Shown here in pieces: positions 26,344 to 36,532 of a DNA stretch of 64,000 nucleotides (its first letter is position 1; every line of letters starts with the position of its first letter). The notes beneath the pieces were generated by a model. The model ran no database searches, was not told where the DNA came from, and saw only the letters and a list, made by a program, of their open reading frames with translations. Made by a program: the position numbers and the translations under genes. This DNA comes from Parachryseolinea silvisoli (GTDB lineage Bacteria > Bacteroidota > Bacteroidia > Cytophagales > Cyclobacteriaceae): NCBI RefSeq assembly GCF_021190955.1, contig NZ_JAIOAO010000001.1, positions 1,054,001 through 1,118,000 of the forward strand, in the 5' to 3' direction.

Positions 26344-29268
26344 ATGAAAAAAGCACTTTTTTTCCTGGTGATCACTATGCTCCATGCCGGTGTGTTTGCG
26401 CAGGGCCAAGGTGGAGGCAGTGTAGCGGTTGGGGCCAGCAAACCTATTGCGGGTAGCAAGATTACCGGTACAGTGCTCGACGCCGAGACCCAACAGCCTG
26501 TCGAGTTCGCGACGGTAGCGCTGGCAGCAGTCGGCACAGAAAAACCGCTTGACGGCACCGTCTGCGATGACAAAGGAAAGTTTACGATCAGCAAAGTGAA
26601 CCCGGGCACCTACGATGTGATCGTTTCTTTTATTGGCTATGAAACCCAAACGGTCAAGCAGATCAATGTACCGGAGAAAAAAGATGAAGTTAACCTGGGC
26701 GTGATCAAGCTCAGTACCGGCACCAAGGTGCTGAAAGAAGTGGTCGTAGAAGGACAGAAGGCATTGATCGAGGAGCGTGTAGACCGCACTGTATACAATG
26801 CTGAAAACGACCAGACTGCCCGTGGTGGCGATGGCACCGATGTGTTGAAGCGTGTGCCGATGCTGTCGGTAGACCTGGACGGCAACGTCACGATGCGGGG
26901 CAGCTCGAATGTACGGGTGTTGATCAACAACAAACCTTCTACGATCATGGCCTCCAGCGTGGGCGACGCGCTCAAGCAAATTCCCGCCGACCAGATTAAA
27001 TCCGTCGAAGTGATCACCTCCCCTTCTGCTAAATACGATGCAGAAGGTTCTGCCGGTATCATCAACATCATTACGAAAAAGAATACACTGGAAGGCCTGA
27101 CGTTAGGGGTAGACGCCGGTGTGGGTACACGCGGTTCTAACCTGGGCCTGAACGGAAACTACCGTCGCGGCAAGATGGGCTTTTCCCTGGGCGGCTGGGG
27201 CCGTTCCAACTACAATGTGAAAGGAAGTTTTCGAAGCGACCAGATCACCCAATCAGGCGATGGCGACGTTACCAATATACAAAGTGCCGATACCCGCAAC
27301 CGCGGACTGTTTGGCAACTACAACCTGGGCTGGGATTACGACATCAATGACAAAAACTACATGACAGCGTCGGTGCGCTTTGGCGCCCGCAACGGTACAA
27401 ACTTTCAAGACAATCTTTTCAGCCAGATCACCAACAGCCAGGGTGTCACCAGCAGCTTGCGGGACGCTACGTCTGAAGATCTCTCCAATTCCGTAGACGC
27501 AAACGTTACGTTTACGCACTTGTATGAAAAACCTCAGCGCGAGCTGAGCATCATGGGGAGCTACGGCATCAACAATCGCACAAACTTCTTTGAAAACATT
27601 CTCCGCGAGCAGGATGGCGCGGTGGCGCGGTCGGGCTTTAAAAATGACAACGACAGCTATAACGAAGAAATAACCTTTCAGGTAGACTACCAAACTCCGA
27701 TCAGCACCAATCAAATGCTGGAATTTGGCGGAAAGGATATTGTGCGTAAAGTATACAGCAATTATACCTACCTGATCGACAGCGAGGGCGACGGCACGTA
27801 TATACCGTCGGCAAGCTCTTCTTTATCCAATAACCTGAACTACGACCAGAATGTTGTAGCAGGCTATCTGTCATACACCTATACGACACCCAGCAATTAT
27901 AGCTTCAAGGGCGGTGCACGGTATGAGTATACGACTATCGATGCGTATACCCAAACCGAAGACAATATCGACATTCCGGCCTATGGCTCATTGGTACCCA
28001 GCCTGAACATATCAAAGAAGTTTGCAAACGGCAAAACGGTGAAGGCCGCCTACAACCGTCGTATCCAGCGGCCGTCCATCCGGTTCCTGAACCCCAACAT
28101 CCAGGCGTCCAACCCGTATGATATTACCGAGGGTAACCCGACATTGGATCCGGAGTATACAAACAACTATGAGCTGTCGTACAGCACGTTTATCGGCGGT
28201 ACTACGTTAAACTTCTCTACCTTCTGGCGTAACACGAACAACGCCATTCAGGACGTACGCAACGTCATCGGCAATAATCCAGCCGACCCTGACACGGTAC
28301 GCACTACGTATCGTAATATAGGGCAGGAAGATGCAGTGGGTCTGAACTTCTTCGCGAACGTAAACGTAGGCAAGCTGTCGCTGAATGGTGGTACAGATTT
28401 GTTCTACTCTATGCTGAAGAATCGTACGAACGACGCGCAGTCGAACGCTACCAACTCGGGTTGGGTAATGGGCTATCGTTTATTTGGCAGCTATAACCTC
28501 TCCAAAGGCTGGGGCTTCCAATTCTTTGGTTTCTACCGCGGACGCCAGGTGCAGCTGCAGGGCACACAGGGCGGCTTCGGTATCTATAGCCTGGGCCTGA
28601 AGAAGGACTTCAACAATAAGAAAGGCAGTGTAGGTTTTGGCGCAGAGAACTTCTTTACGCCGGAGTTCAAGATCCGCAGCGAGGTGAACACACCGACGAT
28701 CGACCGCAACAGCATGACCAGCATGCGTAATATGAGCTTCCGCGTTAACTTCAGCTACCGCATCGGCAAAATGAGTGTTGATTCGAAACCGAAGCGCCGT
28801 CGTTCCATCAACAACGACGACCTGAAAGAAGGCGGTGGCGGTGACATGGGCGGTGGTATGCAGGGTGGAGGCGGTGGTGGCCAGGGCGGCGGCACACAAC
28901 GCGGCAGTGGCACCGCTCCGACTGTTCCTGTTAAACCGCTTGCTCCCGTGGATACCGCAGCGCAAATAGATGCTACCGGTTCATGGAACTATACGGTTGA
29001 TTCCCCGCAAGGCGGCGAAGGCACACTGGTAATCAAGAAAGAAGGCGCCGTCTATAGCGGTACGATCAACAATAAACGCTTTAGCAAGGAGCTGCCATTG
29101 TCGTCGGTAAAAGTCAATGGCAATGAGCTGTCGCTGGAATACGAAGTGTCATTTGGTGGTAACACCATGATGATTCTCGTGAAGGCCATCATTACGGGTG
29201 ATACCTTTAGTGGAAACATGGCCGTGGGGCAGTTTGGAACCTTCCCGATTCAAGCAAAGAAGAACTAG
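26344..29268 (+). CDS. TonB-receptor-like outer-membrane beta-barrel protein with extra C-terminal domain
   Basis: A 974-residue outer-membrane protein. A signal peptide (ALFFLVITMLHAGVFAQ) is followed by a carboxypeptidase-regulatory-like domain (KITGTVLDAETQQPVEFATV). A plug region (VLKRVPMLSVDLDGNVTMRG, VEVITSPSAKYDAEGSAGII) and a long barrel follow. The barrel appears to end near FRVNFSYRIGKM. A glycine-rich linker (EGGGGDMGGGMQGGGGG) and a further domain of about 95 residues (ATGSWNYTVDSPQGGEGTL to FPIQAKKN) are appended. No SusD partner is present. It is divergent from the LytS/LytTR operon, which may regulate it. Confidence 0.88.
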   Translation: MKKALFFLVITMLHAGVFAQGQGGGSVAVGASKPIAGSKITGTVLDAETQQPVEFATVALAAVGTEKPLDGTVCDDKGKFTISKVNPGTYDVIVSFIGYETQTVKQINVPEKKDEVNLGVIKLSTGTKVLKEVVVEGQKALIEERVDRTVYNAENDQTARGGDGTDVLKRVPMLSVDLDGNVTMRGSSNVRVLINNKPSTIMASSVGDALKQIPADQIKSVEVITSPSAKYDAEGSAGIINIITKKNTLEGLTLGVDAGVGTRGSNLGLNGNYRRGKMGFSLGGWGRSNYNVKGSFRSDQITQSGDGDVTNIQSADTRNRGLFGNYNLGWDYDINDKNYMTASVRFGARNGTNFQDNLFSQITNSQGVTSSLRDATSEDLSNSVDANVTFTHLYEKPQRELSIMGSYGINNRTNFFENILREQDGAVARSGFKNDNDSYNEEITFQVDYQTPISTNQMLEFGGKDIVRKVYSNYTYLIDSEGDGTYIPSASSSLSNNLNYDQNVVAGYLSYTYTTPSNYSFKGGARYEYTTIDAYTQTEDNIDIPAYGSLVPSLNISKKFANGKTVKAAYNRRIQRPSIRFLNPNIQASNPYDITEGNPTLDPEYTNNYELSYSTFIGGTTLNFSTFWRNTNNAIQDVRNVIGNNPADPDTVRTTYRNIGQEDAVGLNFFANVNVGKLSLNGGTDLFYSMLKNRTNDAQSNATNSGWVMGYRLFGSYNLSKGWGFQFFGFYRGRQVQLQGTQGGFGIYSLGLKKDFNNKKGSVGFGAENFFTPEFKIRSEVNTPTIDRNSMTSMRNMSFRVNFSYRIGKMSVDSKPKRRRSINNDDLKEGGGGDMGGGMQGGGGGGQGGGTQRGSGTAPTVPVKPLAPVDTAAQIDATGSWNYTVDSPQGGEGTLVIKKEGAVYSGTINNKRFSKELPLSSVKVNGNELSLEYEVSFGGNTMMILVKAIITGDTFSGNMAVGQFGTFPIQAKKN

Positions 29269-29286
29269 CGCATTCGGCTAACAGGA

Positions 29287-29328
29287 ATAAAAAAGCGGTG
29301 TCGATTAAATCGGCACCGCTTTTTTTAT
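29287..29328. terminator. Bidirectional terminator
   Basis: AAAAAAGCGGTGTCGAT and ATCGGCACCGCTTTTTTT form a long stem between the converging receptor and cutC genes, with A and T tracts on either side. Confidence 0.85.
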
Positions 29329-29339
29329 ATGCCGGTATA

Positions 29340-30080
29340 TTATGCTTTCTCCGCCAACGTACGGAGGTTGCGAACGATCTGCGGATCGACAGTGCGTAGT
29401 TTAAATTCAGAGCCTTCTTCAGAGCCCATGCCGGCGATGGCCAGGTTCTTGTACTCCATGGCGCTGGCGGTGTATGCCACGGCAGCCGAATGTATTTCCC
29501 GGGCGCCTGACTTGCGGACAATATCTTGTACGGTTTCTTCATTTACACCTGAGCCGGGCATGATAGCGATGCGGCCCGCGGCACGTTTTATCAGTTCGCC
29601 AATAAGGTCGGCGCCCTGCAACGCCTTGGGTTGCTGGCCTGAAGTAAGAATGCGATCGAAACCTACTTCAATACAATCTTCCAGCGCTTCGAACGGATCG
29701 CGGGTCATATCAAACGCGCGATGGCATGTTACTTTGAGCGGCCGCGCTTTTTCAATGAGTTCGCGGCAACGTTTCTTATCGATTGTGCCGTCGGGGTTTA
29801 ATATGCCAAAGACAACGCCATCGACACTGAGTTTTTGACATTGGAAGATATCACGCTTCATGGCGTGGTACTCATAGCTGTTATAGTGGAAGTCGCCGCC
29901 GCGCGGGCGAATCATCACAAACACATCGATGTTCAGATGCTGGCGGATTACTTCGATGGTTCCATGCGACGGTGTGGTTCCTCCGTCGCCCGGGCTATCA
30001 CACAACTCAATGCGGTCTGCGCCGCCTTCCTGCGCCTTGAGGGCAGAATCAATGTTGTACGCTACTATCTCGATTTTCAT
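29340..30080 (-). CDS. CutC-family copper homeostasis protein
   Basis: TIM-barrel protein of the CutC family, classically linked to copper tolerance although the biochemical role remains unsettled. Landmarks: IEIVAYNIDSALKAQEGGADRIELC, VFVMIRPRGGDFHY, DGVVFGILNPDGTID, TCHRAFDMTRDPFEALEDC, ILTSGQQPKALQGADL and MPGSGVNEETV. The frame begins at 30131, but ATG 30080 (MKIEIVAYN) matches the family start, giving 246 residues. No copper transporter is adjacent. Confidence 0.92.
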   Translation of the reverse strand: MKIEIVAYNIDSALKAQEGGADRIELCDSPGDGGTTPSHGTIEVIRQHLNIDVFVMIRPRGGDFHYNSYEYHAMKRDIFQCQKLSVDGVVFGILNPDGTIDKKRCRELIEKARPLKVTCHRAFDMTRDPFEALEDCIEVGFDRILTSGQQPKALQGADLIGELIKRAAGRIAIMPGSGVNEETVQDIVRKSGAREIHSAAVAYTASAMEYKNLAIAGMGSEEGSEFKLRTVDPQIVRNLRTLAEKA

Positions 30081-30126
30081 ATATGTCATTTGTTGGGGCC
30101 GAAAATAGGTAAAAACGACCGGGAAG

Positions 30127-30166
30127 GGCAAAAAAGAAGAGTCCCCGGTTACGGAGACTCTCTATA
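30127..30166 (-). terminator. Terminator after the glycosylasparaginase gene
   Basis: On the minus strand GAGTCTCCG and CGGGGACTC pair around GTAAC and are followed by TTCTTTTTT. It lies about 145 bases downstream of the glycosylasparaginase stop codon; the interval holds no convincing ORF. Confidence 0.65.
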
Positions 30167-30310
30167 GAACTAGGTTTAGGTAAGACGAAATTTTTAACTG
30201 GCGTTACTTTCGATGAGCCAGCATTCGTTTGGTTTATAACGAACTTTACCAAAGATATTTCTTTTACCATTACCTTCAAACTCCTACACCGGATTTTTCA
30301 GGGGCATGGA

Positions 30311-31279
30311 TTAAAAGTGGCTCTTGCCGTCAAAAAGTTGGTTTCCTTCGGCAGTGTGAACAGCGTAGGTAAAGCCTTTTTGCAAACAATAGGCTCCATA
30401 TTCACCTTGTTTGTTCAGCGCCAGAAATCCTACCTGCACTTGCTTCGCTTTTTCGGGATTCTTTTTGAGTATCCGCTCCACGGCCAGGCGGCACGCATCC
30501 TGCGGTGAGTTGCCCTGACGCATGAGCTCTACCACCAGGTGGCAACCCACAATGCGGATCACCTCCTCGCCTACTCCCGTAGCCGTAGCAGCACCCACCT
30601 CGTTGTCGACGTACAGACCGGCACCAATGATGGGCGAGTCGCCTACGCGACCATGTAATTTATAGGCCATGCCGCTGGTGGTACAGGCGCCAGACAGGTT
30701 GCCGGCGGCGTCCATGGCAATGATACCGATGGTATCATGGTTCTCGATGTTGGCTACTGGTTTATATTCTGCCTTTTTCAGCCACTCTTTCCACGCCTTT
30801 TCGGATTCTTTCGTCAATAGCTTTTCTTTCTTAAAGCCATTAGCCAATGCAAACTGTAAAGCACCATCACCAACCAGCATGACGTGGGGCGTTGTCTCCA
30901 TCACTTTACGGGCTACGGAAATAGGATGGACAATGTGTTCAAGACCGGCTACGGAACCGCAGCTGCCATGTTCATCCATGATACAGGCATCGAGCGTCAC
31001 GTGGCCATCACGGTCGGGTAAGCCTCCCAGGCCGACGGAGGTTTCTTTGGGATCAGCCTCCGGCACGCGGGCGCCGGCCTCTACGGCGTCGAGCGCGCGA
31101 CCGCCGGTGGACAGAACTTTCCAGGCCTCCACGTTGGCCCCCAGGCCAAAGTTCCAGGTCGATAGTACAATGGGCTTGGCGCCGTTACCGGCCGACGATT
31201 GGGCCAGGGCTGATTTCGCAAACGGCAGGGCAGCAGCACCCAGGGCCGTCAGTTTAATAAATTTTCTACGTGAAGTCAT
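30311..31279 (-). CDS. Tat-exported N4-(beta-N-acetylglucosaminyl)-L-asparaginase
   Basis: Ntn hydrolase that splits the GlcNAc-asparagine bond of glycosylated asparagine. A twin-arginine signal (TSRRKFIKLTALGAAALPFA) directs the folded protein to the periplasm. Self-cleavage would expose Thr183 in ENHDTIGIIAMDAAGNLSG, creating alpha and beta chains. Substrate-site motifs are GRVGDSPIIGAGLYVDN and ATATGVGEEVIR. The length of 322 residues fits. It could alternatively act as an isoaspartyl peptidase, but the NHDT motif favours glycosylasparaginase. Confidence 0.9.
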   Translation of the reverse strand: MTSRRKFIKLTALGAAALPFAKSALAQSSAGNGAKPIVLSTWNFGLGANVEAWKVLSTGGRALDAVEAGARVPEADPKETSVGLGGLPDRDGHVTLDACIMDEHGSCGSVAGLEHIVHPISVARKVMETTPHVMLVGDGALQFALANGFKKEKLLTKESEKAWKEWLKKAEYKPVANIENHDTIGIIAMDAAGNLSGACTTSGMAYKLHGRVGDSPIIGAGLYVDNEVGAATATGVGEEVIRIVGCHLVVELMRQGNSPQDACRLAVERILKKNPEKAKQVQVGFLALNKQGEYGAYCLQKGFTYAVHTAEGNQLFDGKSHF

Positions 31280-31342
31280 AGACTCGTGTTATCGGTATAG
31301 GATTCGTATCATCAAAACGACTGACACCCTGCCGTTATAACC

Positions 31343-32914
31343 CTACAGCGGTATATTTCCGTGTTTCTTTTTTGGCCGTGTTACGACCTTGTTTTCCAGC
31401 ATGGCAAACGCGCGGATAAGTTTCTCGCGGGTCTGGTCGGGGTAGATCACCTCGTCGATATATCCGCGGTGCGCGGCGCGGTAAGGGTTCGCAAATTTTT
31501 GCGTGTACTCGGCCACTTTTTCGTCCAATTTTGCCGCAGGGTCCTCTGCCTCGGCAATCTCTTTTTTGAAGATGATCTCGGCAGCACCTTTGGCCCCCAT
31601 GACAGCGATCTCGGCGGTAGGCCAGGCGTAGTTCAGATCGGCACCAATATGTTTGGAATTCATGACGTCGTATGCACCGCCATACGCCTTGCGGGTGATG
31701 ACCGTCACGCGGGGTACAGTGGCCTCGGAGAAGGCGTACAGCAGCTTGGCTCCGTTGGTGATAATCGCGTTCCATTCCTGGTCGGTACCGGGCAGGAAGC
31801 CAGGCACGTCTTCAAACACCAGCAGCGGTATATTAAAGCAGTCGCAGAACCTTACAAAGCGCGCGCCTTTTACACTGGCATCAATGTCCAGTACGCCGGC
31901 AAGTGACGCCGGCTGGTTACCGACGATGCCGATGCTGCGGCCGGCGATGCGGGCAAAGCCCACCACGATGTTTTCCGCAAAGTTCTTATGCACTTCGAAA
32001 AACGTTCCATCGTCTACCACGCCGGCAATTACCTCGCGCATGTCGTACGGCTGGTTGGGATTAGCCGGTATGATGTTATTCAGCACCGAACGTTTTTCAT
32101 TTCCAGCCGTGTAGGGAAGCCGCGGTGCGTCGTCCTCGCAGTTCTGTGGAATATAGCTCAGCAGCGTTTTGATATAGGTGATACACTCTACTTCGTTTGC
32201 ACAGGCAAAGTGTGTCACGCCGCTTTTAGAGCTGTGGGTAAAGGCGCCGCCGAGCTCTTCCGACGTAACGTTTTCGTGGGTCACCGTCTTTACCACGTTG
32301 GGGCCGGTCACAAACATGAACGACGTCTTTTCGACCATCAGGATAAAGTCGGTAATGGCGGGTGAATATACTGCGCCGCCTGCGCAGGGGCCCATGACGG
32401 CGGAGATTTGCGGAATTACACCCGAGGCCAACGTGTTGCGGTAAAATATATCGGCATAGCCACCGAGTGATACGACACCTTCCTGAATGCGCGCGCCGCC
32501 GGAGTCGTTCAAGCCAATGACGGGGGCGCCGTTCTTCATGGCCAGCTCCATGATCTTCACGATCTTTTCGGCATGTGTTTCGGAAAGCGATCCACCGAAG
32601 ACGGTAAAGTCCTGGGAGAACACATAGATCAGCCGGCCGTTTACTGTACCGTAACCTGTTACGACACCGTCGCCGAGGTAATATTCTTTATCGAGACCAA
32701 AGTCTTTGCTGCGGTGCATGACGAATTTTCCCAGTTCCTCAAAAGAGCCTTCGTCTACCAATAAGAGGATGCGCTCGCGTGCGCTGAGCTTCCCTTTGGC
32801 GTGTTGTTGCTCGATGCGTTTTTCGCCTCCACCGACGAGGGCTTCCTGATTTTTACGTTCGAGCTCGGCAAACTTCTGCTGGAGGGAGGGTTCTTCAACT
32901 ACTTGTTTGGGCAT
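31343..32914 (-). CDS. Acyl-CoA carboxylase beta subunit, propionyl-CoA type
   Basis: Carboxyltransferase subunit, 523 residues, for propionyl-CoA or acetyl-CoA carboxylation to methylmalonyl-CoA or malonyl-CoA. Landmarks: [76 protein letters not shown] and [19 protein letters not shown]. These fit propionyl-CoA carboxylase beta better than methylcrotonyl-CoA carboxylase. No biotin carboxylase subunit is adjacent. Upstream lies a TTTG and TATCTTTA pair with 16-base spacing that may be its promoter. Confidence 0.92.
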   Translation of the reverse strand: MPKQVVEEPSLQQKFAELERKNQEALVGGGEKRIEQQHAKGKLSARERILLLVDEGSFEELGKFVMHRSKDFGLDKEYYLGDGVVTGYGTVNGRLIYVFSQDFTVFGGSLSETHAEKIVKIMELAMKNGAPVIGLNDSGGARIQEGVVSLGGYADIFYRNTLASGVIPQISAVMGPCAGGAVYSPAITDFILMVEKTSFMFVTGPNVVKTVTHENVTSEELGGAFTHSSKSGVTHFACANEVECITYIKTLLSYIPQNCEDDAPRLPYTAGNEKRSVLNNIIPANPNQPYDMREVIAGVVDDGTFFEVHKNFAENIVVGFARIAGRSIGIVGNQPASLAGVLDIDASVKGARFVRFCDCFNIPLLVFEDVPGFLPGTDQEWNAIITNGAKLLYAFSEATVPRVTVITRKAYGGAYDVMNSKHIGADLNYAWPTAEIAVMGAKGAAEIIFKKEIAEAEDPAAKLDEKVAEYTQKFANPYRAAHRGYIDEVIYPDQTREKLIRAFAMLENKVVTRPKKKHGNIPL

Positions 32915-33004
32915 GTGCTTGGGTTAATTCCCTAAAGATAGAAAAAGTAGAGAGTCCAAACCTATAACCGGAAATTCGTATCTTCACGCCCTTTCTAACC
33001 ACCC

Positions 33005-33946
33005 ATGTACGCAAAAATCGCCATTATCGATATGGGAACGAACACGTTCCACCTGCTTATGGCAGGGGCGGACGAACGCGGCTACCACATTCTCTCGCGC
33101 GACCGGCTGGCCGTGAAGATTGGCATGGGCGGCATTAACGAGGGCTATATTACCGAAGCCGGCATTCACCGCGCGCTGCTGGCCATGCAAAGCTTCAAGA
33201 ACATCATCTACGAAGCCGGCGTGCAAAAAGTGTATGCCTTTGGCACCAGCGCGTTGCGCAATGCCCGCAACAACCACGAGGTGGTGGCACGCATCAAAGC
33301 CCTGACAGACCTGGACGTCGACATTATTTCCGGCGACCGCGAAGCAGAGTTTATCTACTATGGTGTGAAGTCGGCACTACACCTGGAAAGCGACCGATCG
33401 CTCATAGTCGATATCGGCGGCGGCAGTGTGGAATTTATTATTGGCGACAACGATACTATCTACTGGAAAAAGAGCCTGGAGATCGGCGCGCAGCGGCTAC
33501 TGGAAAAATTTCACCAGCACGACCCGATCACGCCGGCCGATATACAAGCGCTCGATGTTTATTTCGACACGATGTTGGTGCCGTTGTTTGAAGCATTGGA
33601 GCAATACCCCACCCGTGTACTCGTCGGGTCTTCCGGCACCTTTGACACGTTAAGCGACATTTTCTGCATCCGTCACGATATTCACAAAACTGCCGAAGAG
33701 ATTGAAACGCCGTTGTCATTGGGAGGGTTCTGGGAAATCTACGACGAGCTAATTCACAAGGACCGCGCCGCACGCATGCAAATGCCCGGCATGATTGACA
33801 TGCGCGTCGACATGATTGTTGTGGCTTGTTGCTTAATTCGGTATTTGTTGGAACGTCACGACTTTAATCGCATTCGTGTATCAACGTATTCCCTGAAGGA
33901 GGGTGTGCTGGCGGCACTTATTCAGGAGATGAAGTTGCTGGCCTGA
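33005..33946 (+). CDS. Exopolyphosphatase/pppGpp phosphatase family protein
   Basis: Ppx/GppA protein with the actin-like ATPase fold, hydrolysing terminal phosphates of polyphosphate or pppGpp. The two phosphate-binding loops are clear: AIIDMGTNTFHLLMAG at the N-terminus and IVDIGGGSVEFIIGD near residue 140. FGTSALRNARN and ISGDREAEFIYYGV are also family motifs. At 313 residues it contains only the catalytic half and lacks the C-terminal HD region of longer Ppx enzymes. It converges on the DedA gene with one base between stop codons. Confidence 0.92.
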   Translation: MYAKIAIIDMGTNTFHLLMAGADERGYHILSRDRLAVKIGMGGINEGYITEAGIHRALLAMQSFKNIIYEAGVQKVYAFGTSALRNARNNHEVVARIKALTDLDVDIISGDREAEFIYYGVKSALHLESDRSLIVDIGGGSVEFIIGDNDTIYWKKSLEIGAQRLLEKFHQHDPITPADIQALDVYFDTMLVPLFEALEQYPTRVLVGSSGTFDTLSDIFCIRHDIHKTAEEIETPLSLGGFWEIYDELIHKDRAARMQMPGMIDMRVDMIVVACCLIRYLLERHDFNRIRVSTYSLKEGVLAALIQEMKLLA

Positions 33947-33947
33947 G

Positions 33948-34511
33948 TTACGGCGTATGCATCTCGCGCATCGCAAGCCGTTTTACAATATACCCCACCA
34001 ATAGTCCAAAGCACGCAAAGCCCAGCACGATATAGAGTATATTTTCCTCAAACGCGGCAGTCGTTAGATTTAGAAAACGCCCCACGAGATAGCCTGCCGT
34101 GCTGACGGTCGTAGCCCACAGCAATCCACTTACGACACTATATACTAAGAATTGCGCCGGACGAATATGACTCATGCCAATGACGACAGGGATCAACACC
34201 CGAAACCCATAAAGAAACCGATAGGTTAATAAGATCTGGAACTGGTGACGGGCAAAGAACTTCTGTACGGGACTAAAACGTGCCTGCAGTTTTGGACGGT
34301 GAGCAATGAAATATTTACCGTTCAGCCGACCGACCATGTAGTACACCCAATCGCTGATAAAAGAACCGGCGAAACCGAAGAGCATGGTGTAGGGGCCTTC
34401 AAAAAGCCCCTTGTGAATGAGGGACGAGGCCACCAGGATAGCGGTCTCACCTTCGAAAAACGTTCCGATAGTCAAGGCCAGGTATCCGTATTTGTCTAAG
34501 AATGCCTCCAC
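33948..34511 (-). CDS. DedA-family membrane protein
   Basis: Polytopic inner-membrane protein (187 residues) of the DedA/SNARE-associated family, members of which flip lipid carriers or support membrane potential. Landmarks are GTFFEGETAILVASSLIHKG, GFAGSFISDWVYYMVGRLNG, and FLYGFRVLIPVVIGMSHIRPAQF with the conserved arginine and G-x-x-P. It is last in an apparent four-gene operon with the RimB-like, rimK and AstE-like genes; only one base separates it from the AstE-like gene. Confidence 0.92.
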   Translation of the reverse strand: MEAFLDKYGYLALTIGTFFEGETAILVASSLIHKGLFEGPYTMLFGFAGSFISDWVYYMVGRLNGKYFIAHRPKLQARFSPVQKFFARHQFQILLTYRFLYGFRVLIPVVIGMSHIRPAQFLVYSVVSGLLWATTVSTAGYLVGRFLNLTTAAFEENILYIVLGFACFGLLVGYIVKRLAMREMHTP

Positions 34512-34512
34512 G

Positions 34513-35487
34513 TTAATCGTCGCCTATGCTCTCCAGCTTACAGAATGTATCGGTGCCGATGTGCATCAGGGCATCGCCGGCATTGATGACAGGTATATTG
34601 TTCAGACCGATTACGTAGCCGGTCTCTATGGCCAGGATTTTTTCCTGAAACTCTCCAAAAGGATCTGTCACCGTTCCCACCCAGTCACCCTTTTGTACGT
34701 GCTGTCCGCAGATGACGTTGGGCTGAAAGAGGCCAGGCGTTTTTGCCCGAATCCATCCCGTACTCCAAATCACTTTGTTTTCTACCTCGGGATGTGGCGC
34801 GTCGTCGATCATGTTGAGGTACTTCATCAACCGCAGAGTGCCGGCAATGCCTTCTTTGATAGCATGCTGGTCAAACCGGAGGGACTCGCCACCCTCATAT
34901 ACAATAATATTTTTACCCTTGCGGGAAGCTTCCTTGCGCAGTGAGTTAGGTCGGAACGGCGCATCGATCGTGAAGGGCGCCGCGAAGGCCTGGGCCAATT
35001 CGAAGTTAATCTTGTCTTTGAGCTCGGCGCGTACCTGCGGATAGTTTGCGCGCATGGCACCACCGGTATGAAAGTCGACGCCGAAGTCGATAATAGGTAC
35101 TACCTCGTGCATCATGTGATACGCCACCCGACTCGCCAGCGAGCCGTTTCGGTTACCGGGGAACGAGCGGTTTATATCCTTACCATCGGGCACTTCGCGC
35201 GAGTAGTTCAGGAAGCCGTACATGTTGATGATCGGCATACACACCACGGTACCACGTTTGGGCTGATGTAAACCGCTTTCCAGCATCCGACGGACAATCT
35301 CCATACCGTTAATCTCATCGCCATGCATACCTGCCATCAGCGCCAGCACGGGGCCTTCTTCGAGTGCTCGCGATACATAGATGGGCGTGTTAATAACGGT
35401 GTGCGACGGAAGCCGGGCGATGTTGATGTTGATGGTCTTTGATTCGCCTGCCTGGATGGTATGGTCCGCTATCGTGATGTCTTTCAT
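34513..35487 (-). CDS. Succinylglutamate desuccinylase/aspartoacylase-family enzyme
   Basis: Zinc carboxypeptidase-fold hydrolase (AstE/AspA family) of 324 residues. Zinc ligands lie in ALMAGMHGDEINGMEIVRRML and in DFGVDFHTGGAMRANYPQV. The C-terminal beta-rich part (WVGTVTDPFGEFQEKIL, ETGYVIGLNNIPVINAGDAL) is typical. The gene sits between rimK and dedA in one operon. With a glutamate ligase next door, removal of added glutamate or another N-acyl amide is a reasonable guess, not shown by the sequence. Confidence 0.88.
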   Translation of the reverse strand: MKDITIADHTIQAGESKTININIARLPSHTVINTPIYVSRALEEGPVLALMAGMHGDEINGMEIVRRMLESGLHQPKRGTVVCMPIINMYGFLNYSREVPDGKDINRSFPGNRNGSLASRVAYHMMHEVVPIIDFGVDFHTGGAMRANYPQVRAELKDKINFELAQAFAAPFTIDAPFRPNSLRKEASRKGKNIIVYEGGESLRFDQHAIKEGIAGTLRLMKYLNMIDDAPHPEVENKVIWSTGWIRAKTPGLFQPNVICGQHVQKGDWVGTVTDPFGEFQEKILAIETGYVIGLNNIPVINAGDALMHIGTDTFCKLESIGDD

Positions 35488-35596
35488 AAGGAGTTTTCCT
35501 ACCCGACCAAAAGTCGGGATTTATGCTGGCTTAGGTTAAGAACAGCCCTAAGATAGCAAATATTAGCGACTCGCGCCGCCGTTACAGGGGGAGCCG

Positions 35597-36508
35597 TTAA
35601 GCGTTGATGCGATCTTTCTGGATCTTTTTCTTAAGCGCGTTCTTCTCCAGATAGTGAAAGATTTTGCCCGCGATGTCTACTTTGGTAGCGCCTTCGATCC
35701 CTTCCAATCCTGGTGAGGAGTTTACTTCGATAATGAGCGGCCCCCGGTTGGAGGGCAACAAGTCTACACCCGCTACTCCCAGTCCCATCTTTTTAGCAGC
35801 CTTCAGGGCCGCCGACTTCTCTGCGCGCGTGAGCTTTACCACGGTGGCCACACCACCACGGTGGAGGTTGGAACGAAACTCGCCGTCACGGGTTGCCTGG
35901 CGGCGCATGGCACCGACCACTTCACCATCGACAATAAACGCGCGTATATCGATGCCGCGGGCTTCTTTGATAAATTCTTGTACGATGATGCGCGCATGTA
36001 ACCCGTGAAACGCTTCGATTACCGATTGCGCGGCCTTTTCATTTTCGGCCAGCACAACGCCCAGGCCCTGCGTGCCTTCGAGCAACTTAATGACCACCGG
36101 CGCACCGCCTACGGCTTCCACGATACCTTCGGTGTCGCGTGAGTAGTCCATGAAGATGGTCTTGGGCAGGTCGAGCCCGGCACGCGAAAGAATCTGCAAG
36201 CTGCGAAGTTTATCGCGCGAGCGTATGAGCGCTTGCGACTCTATCGCTGTAAAAACTTTCATCATTTCAAACTGCCGCACAACGGCTGCACCATAGAACG
36301 TCACGGATGCACCGATGCGGGGAATGATGGCGTCGAAATAATCCAGACGACGCCCCTGGTATAATACTACCGGCTTTTTCTTTTCAATAAAGAGCACGCA
36401 TTTCATGTGGTCGATGATCTCAACTTTATGTCCGCGTGCTTCCCCGGCCTGCTTGAGGCGTATGGTAGAATACAACTTCGGATTGCGCGACAATATGGCA
36501 ATATTCAT
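35597..36508 (-). CDS. rimK: RimK-family ATP-grasp alpha-L-glutamate ligase
   Basis: ATP-grasp ligase that adds glutamates to the C-terminus of ribosomal protein S6 in Escherichia coli. The 303 residues show the N-terminal [40 protein letters not shown], the ATP-grasp lysine region [18 protein letters not shown], and the magnesium-binding [22 protein letters not shown]. It follows the RimB-like gene by 24 bases on the same strand and precedes the AstE-like gene. Together they suggest a reversible protein-glutamylation module. Confidence 0.94.
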   Translation of the reverse strand: MNIAILSRNPKLYSTIRLKQAGEARGHKVEIIDHMKCVLFIEKKKPVVLYQGRRLDYFDAIIPRIGASVTFYGAAVVRQFEMMKVFTAIESQALIRSRDKLRSLQILSRAGLDLPKTIFMDYSRDTEGIVEAVGGAPVVIKLLEGTQGLGVVLAENEKAAQSVIEAFHGLHARIIVQEFIKEARGIDIRAFIVDGEVVGAMRRQATRDGEFRSNLHRGGVATVVKLTRAEKSAALKAAKKMGLGVAGVDLLPSNRGPLIIEVNSSPGLEGIEGATKVDIAGKIFHYLEKNALKKKIQKDRINA

Positions 36509-36532
36509 AGGGGAAATCGGTCTAAAGAGAAA

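Noticed and set aside
30049-30279. 76-codon minus-strand frame between the glycosylasparaginase and cutC genes
   Set aside because: It runs through a clear terminator hairpin and into the cutC start, which is not compatible with a real gene.
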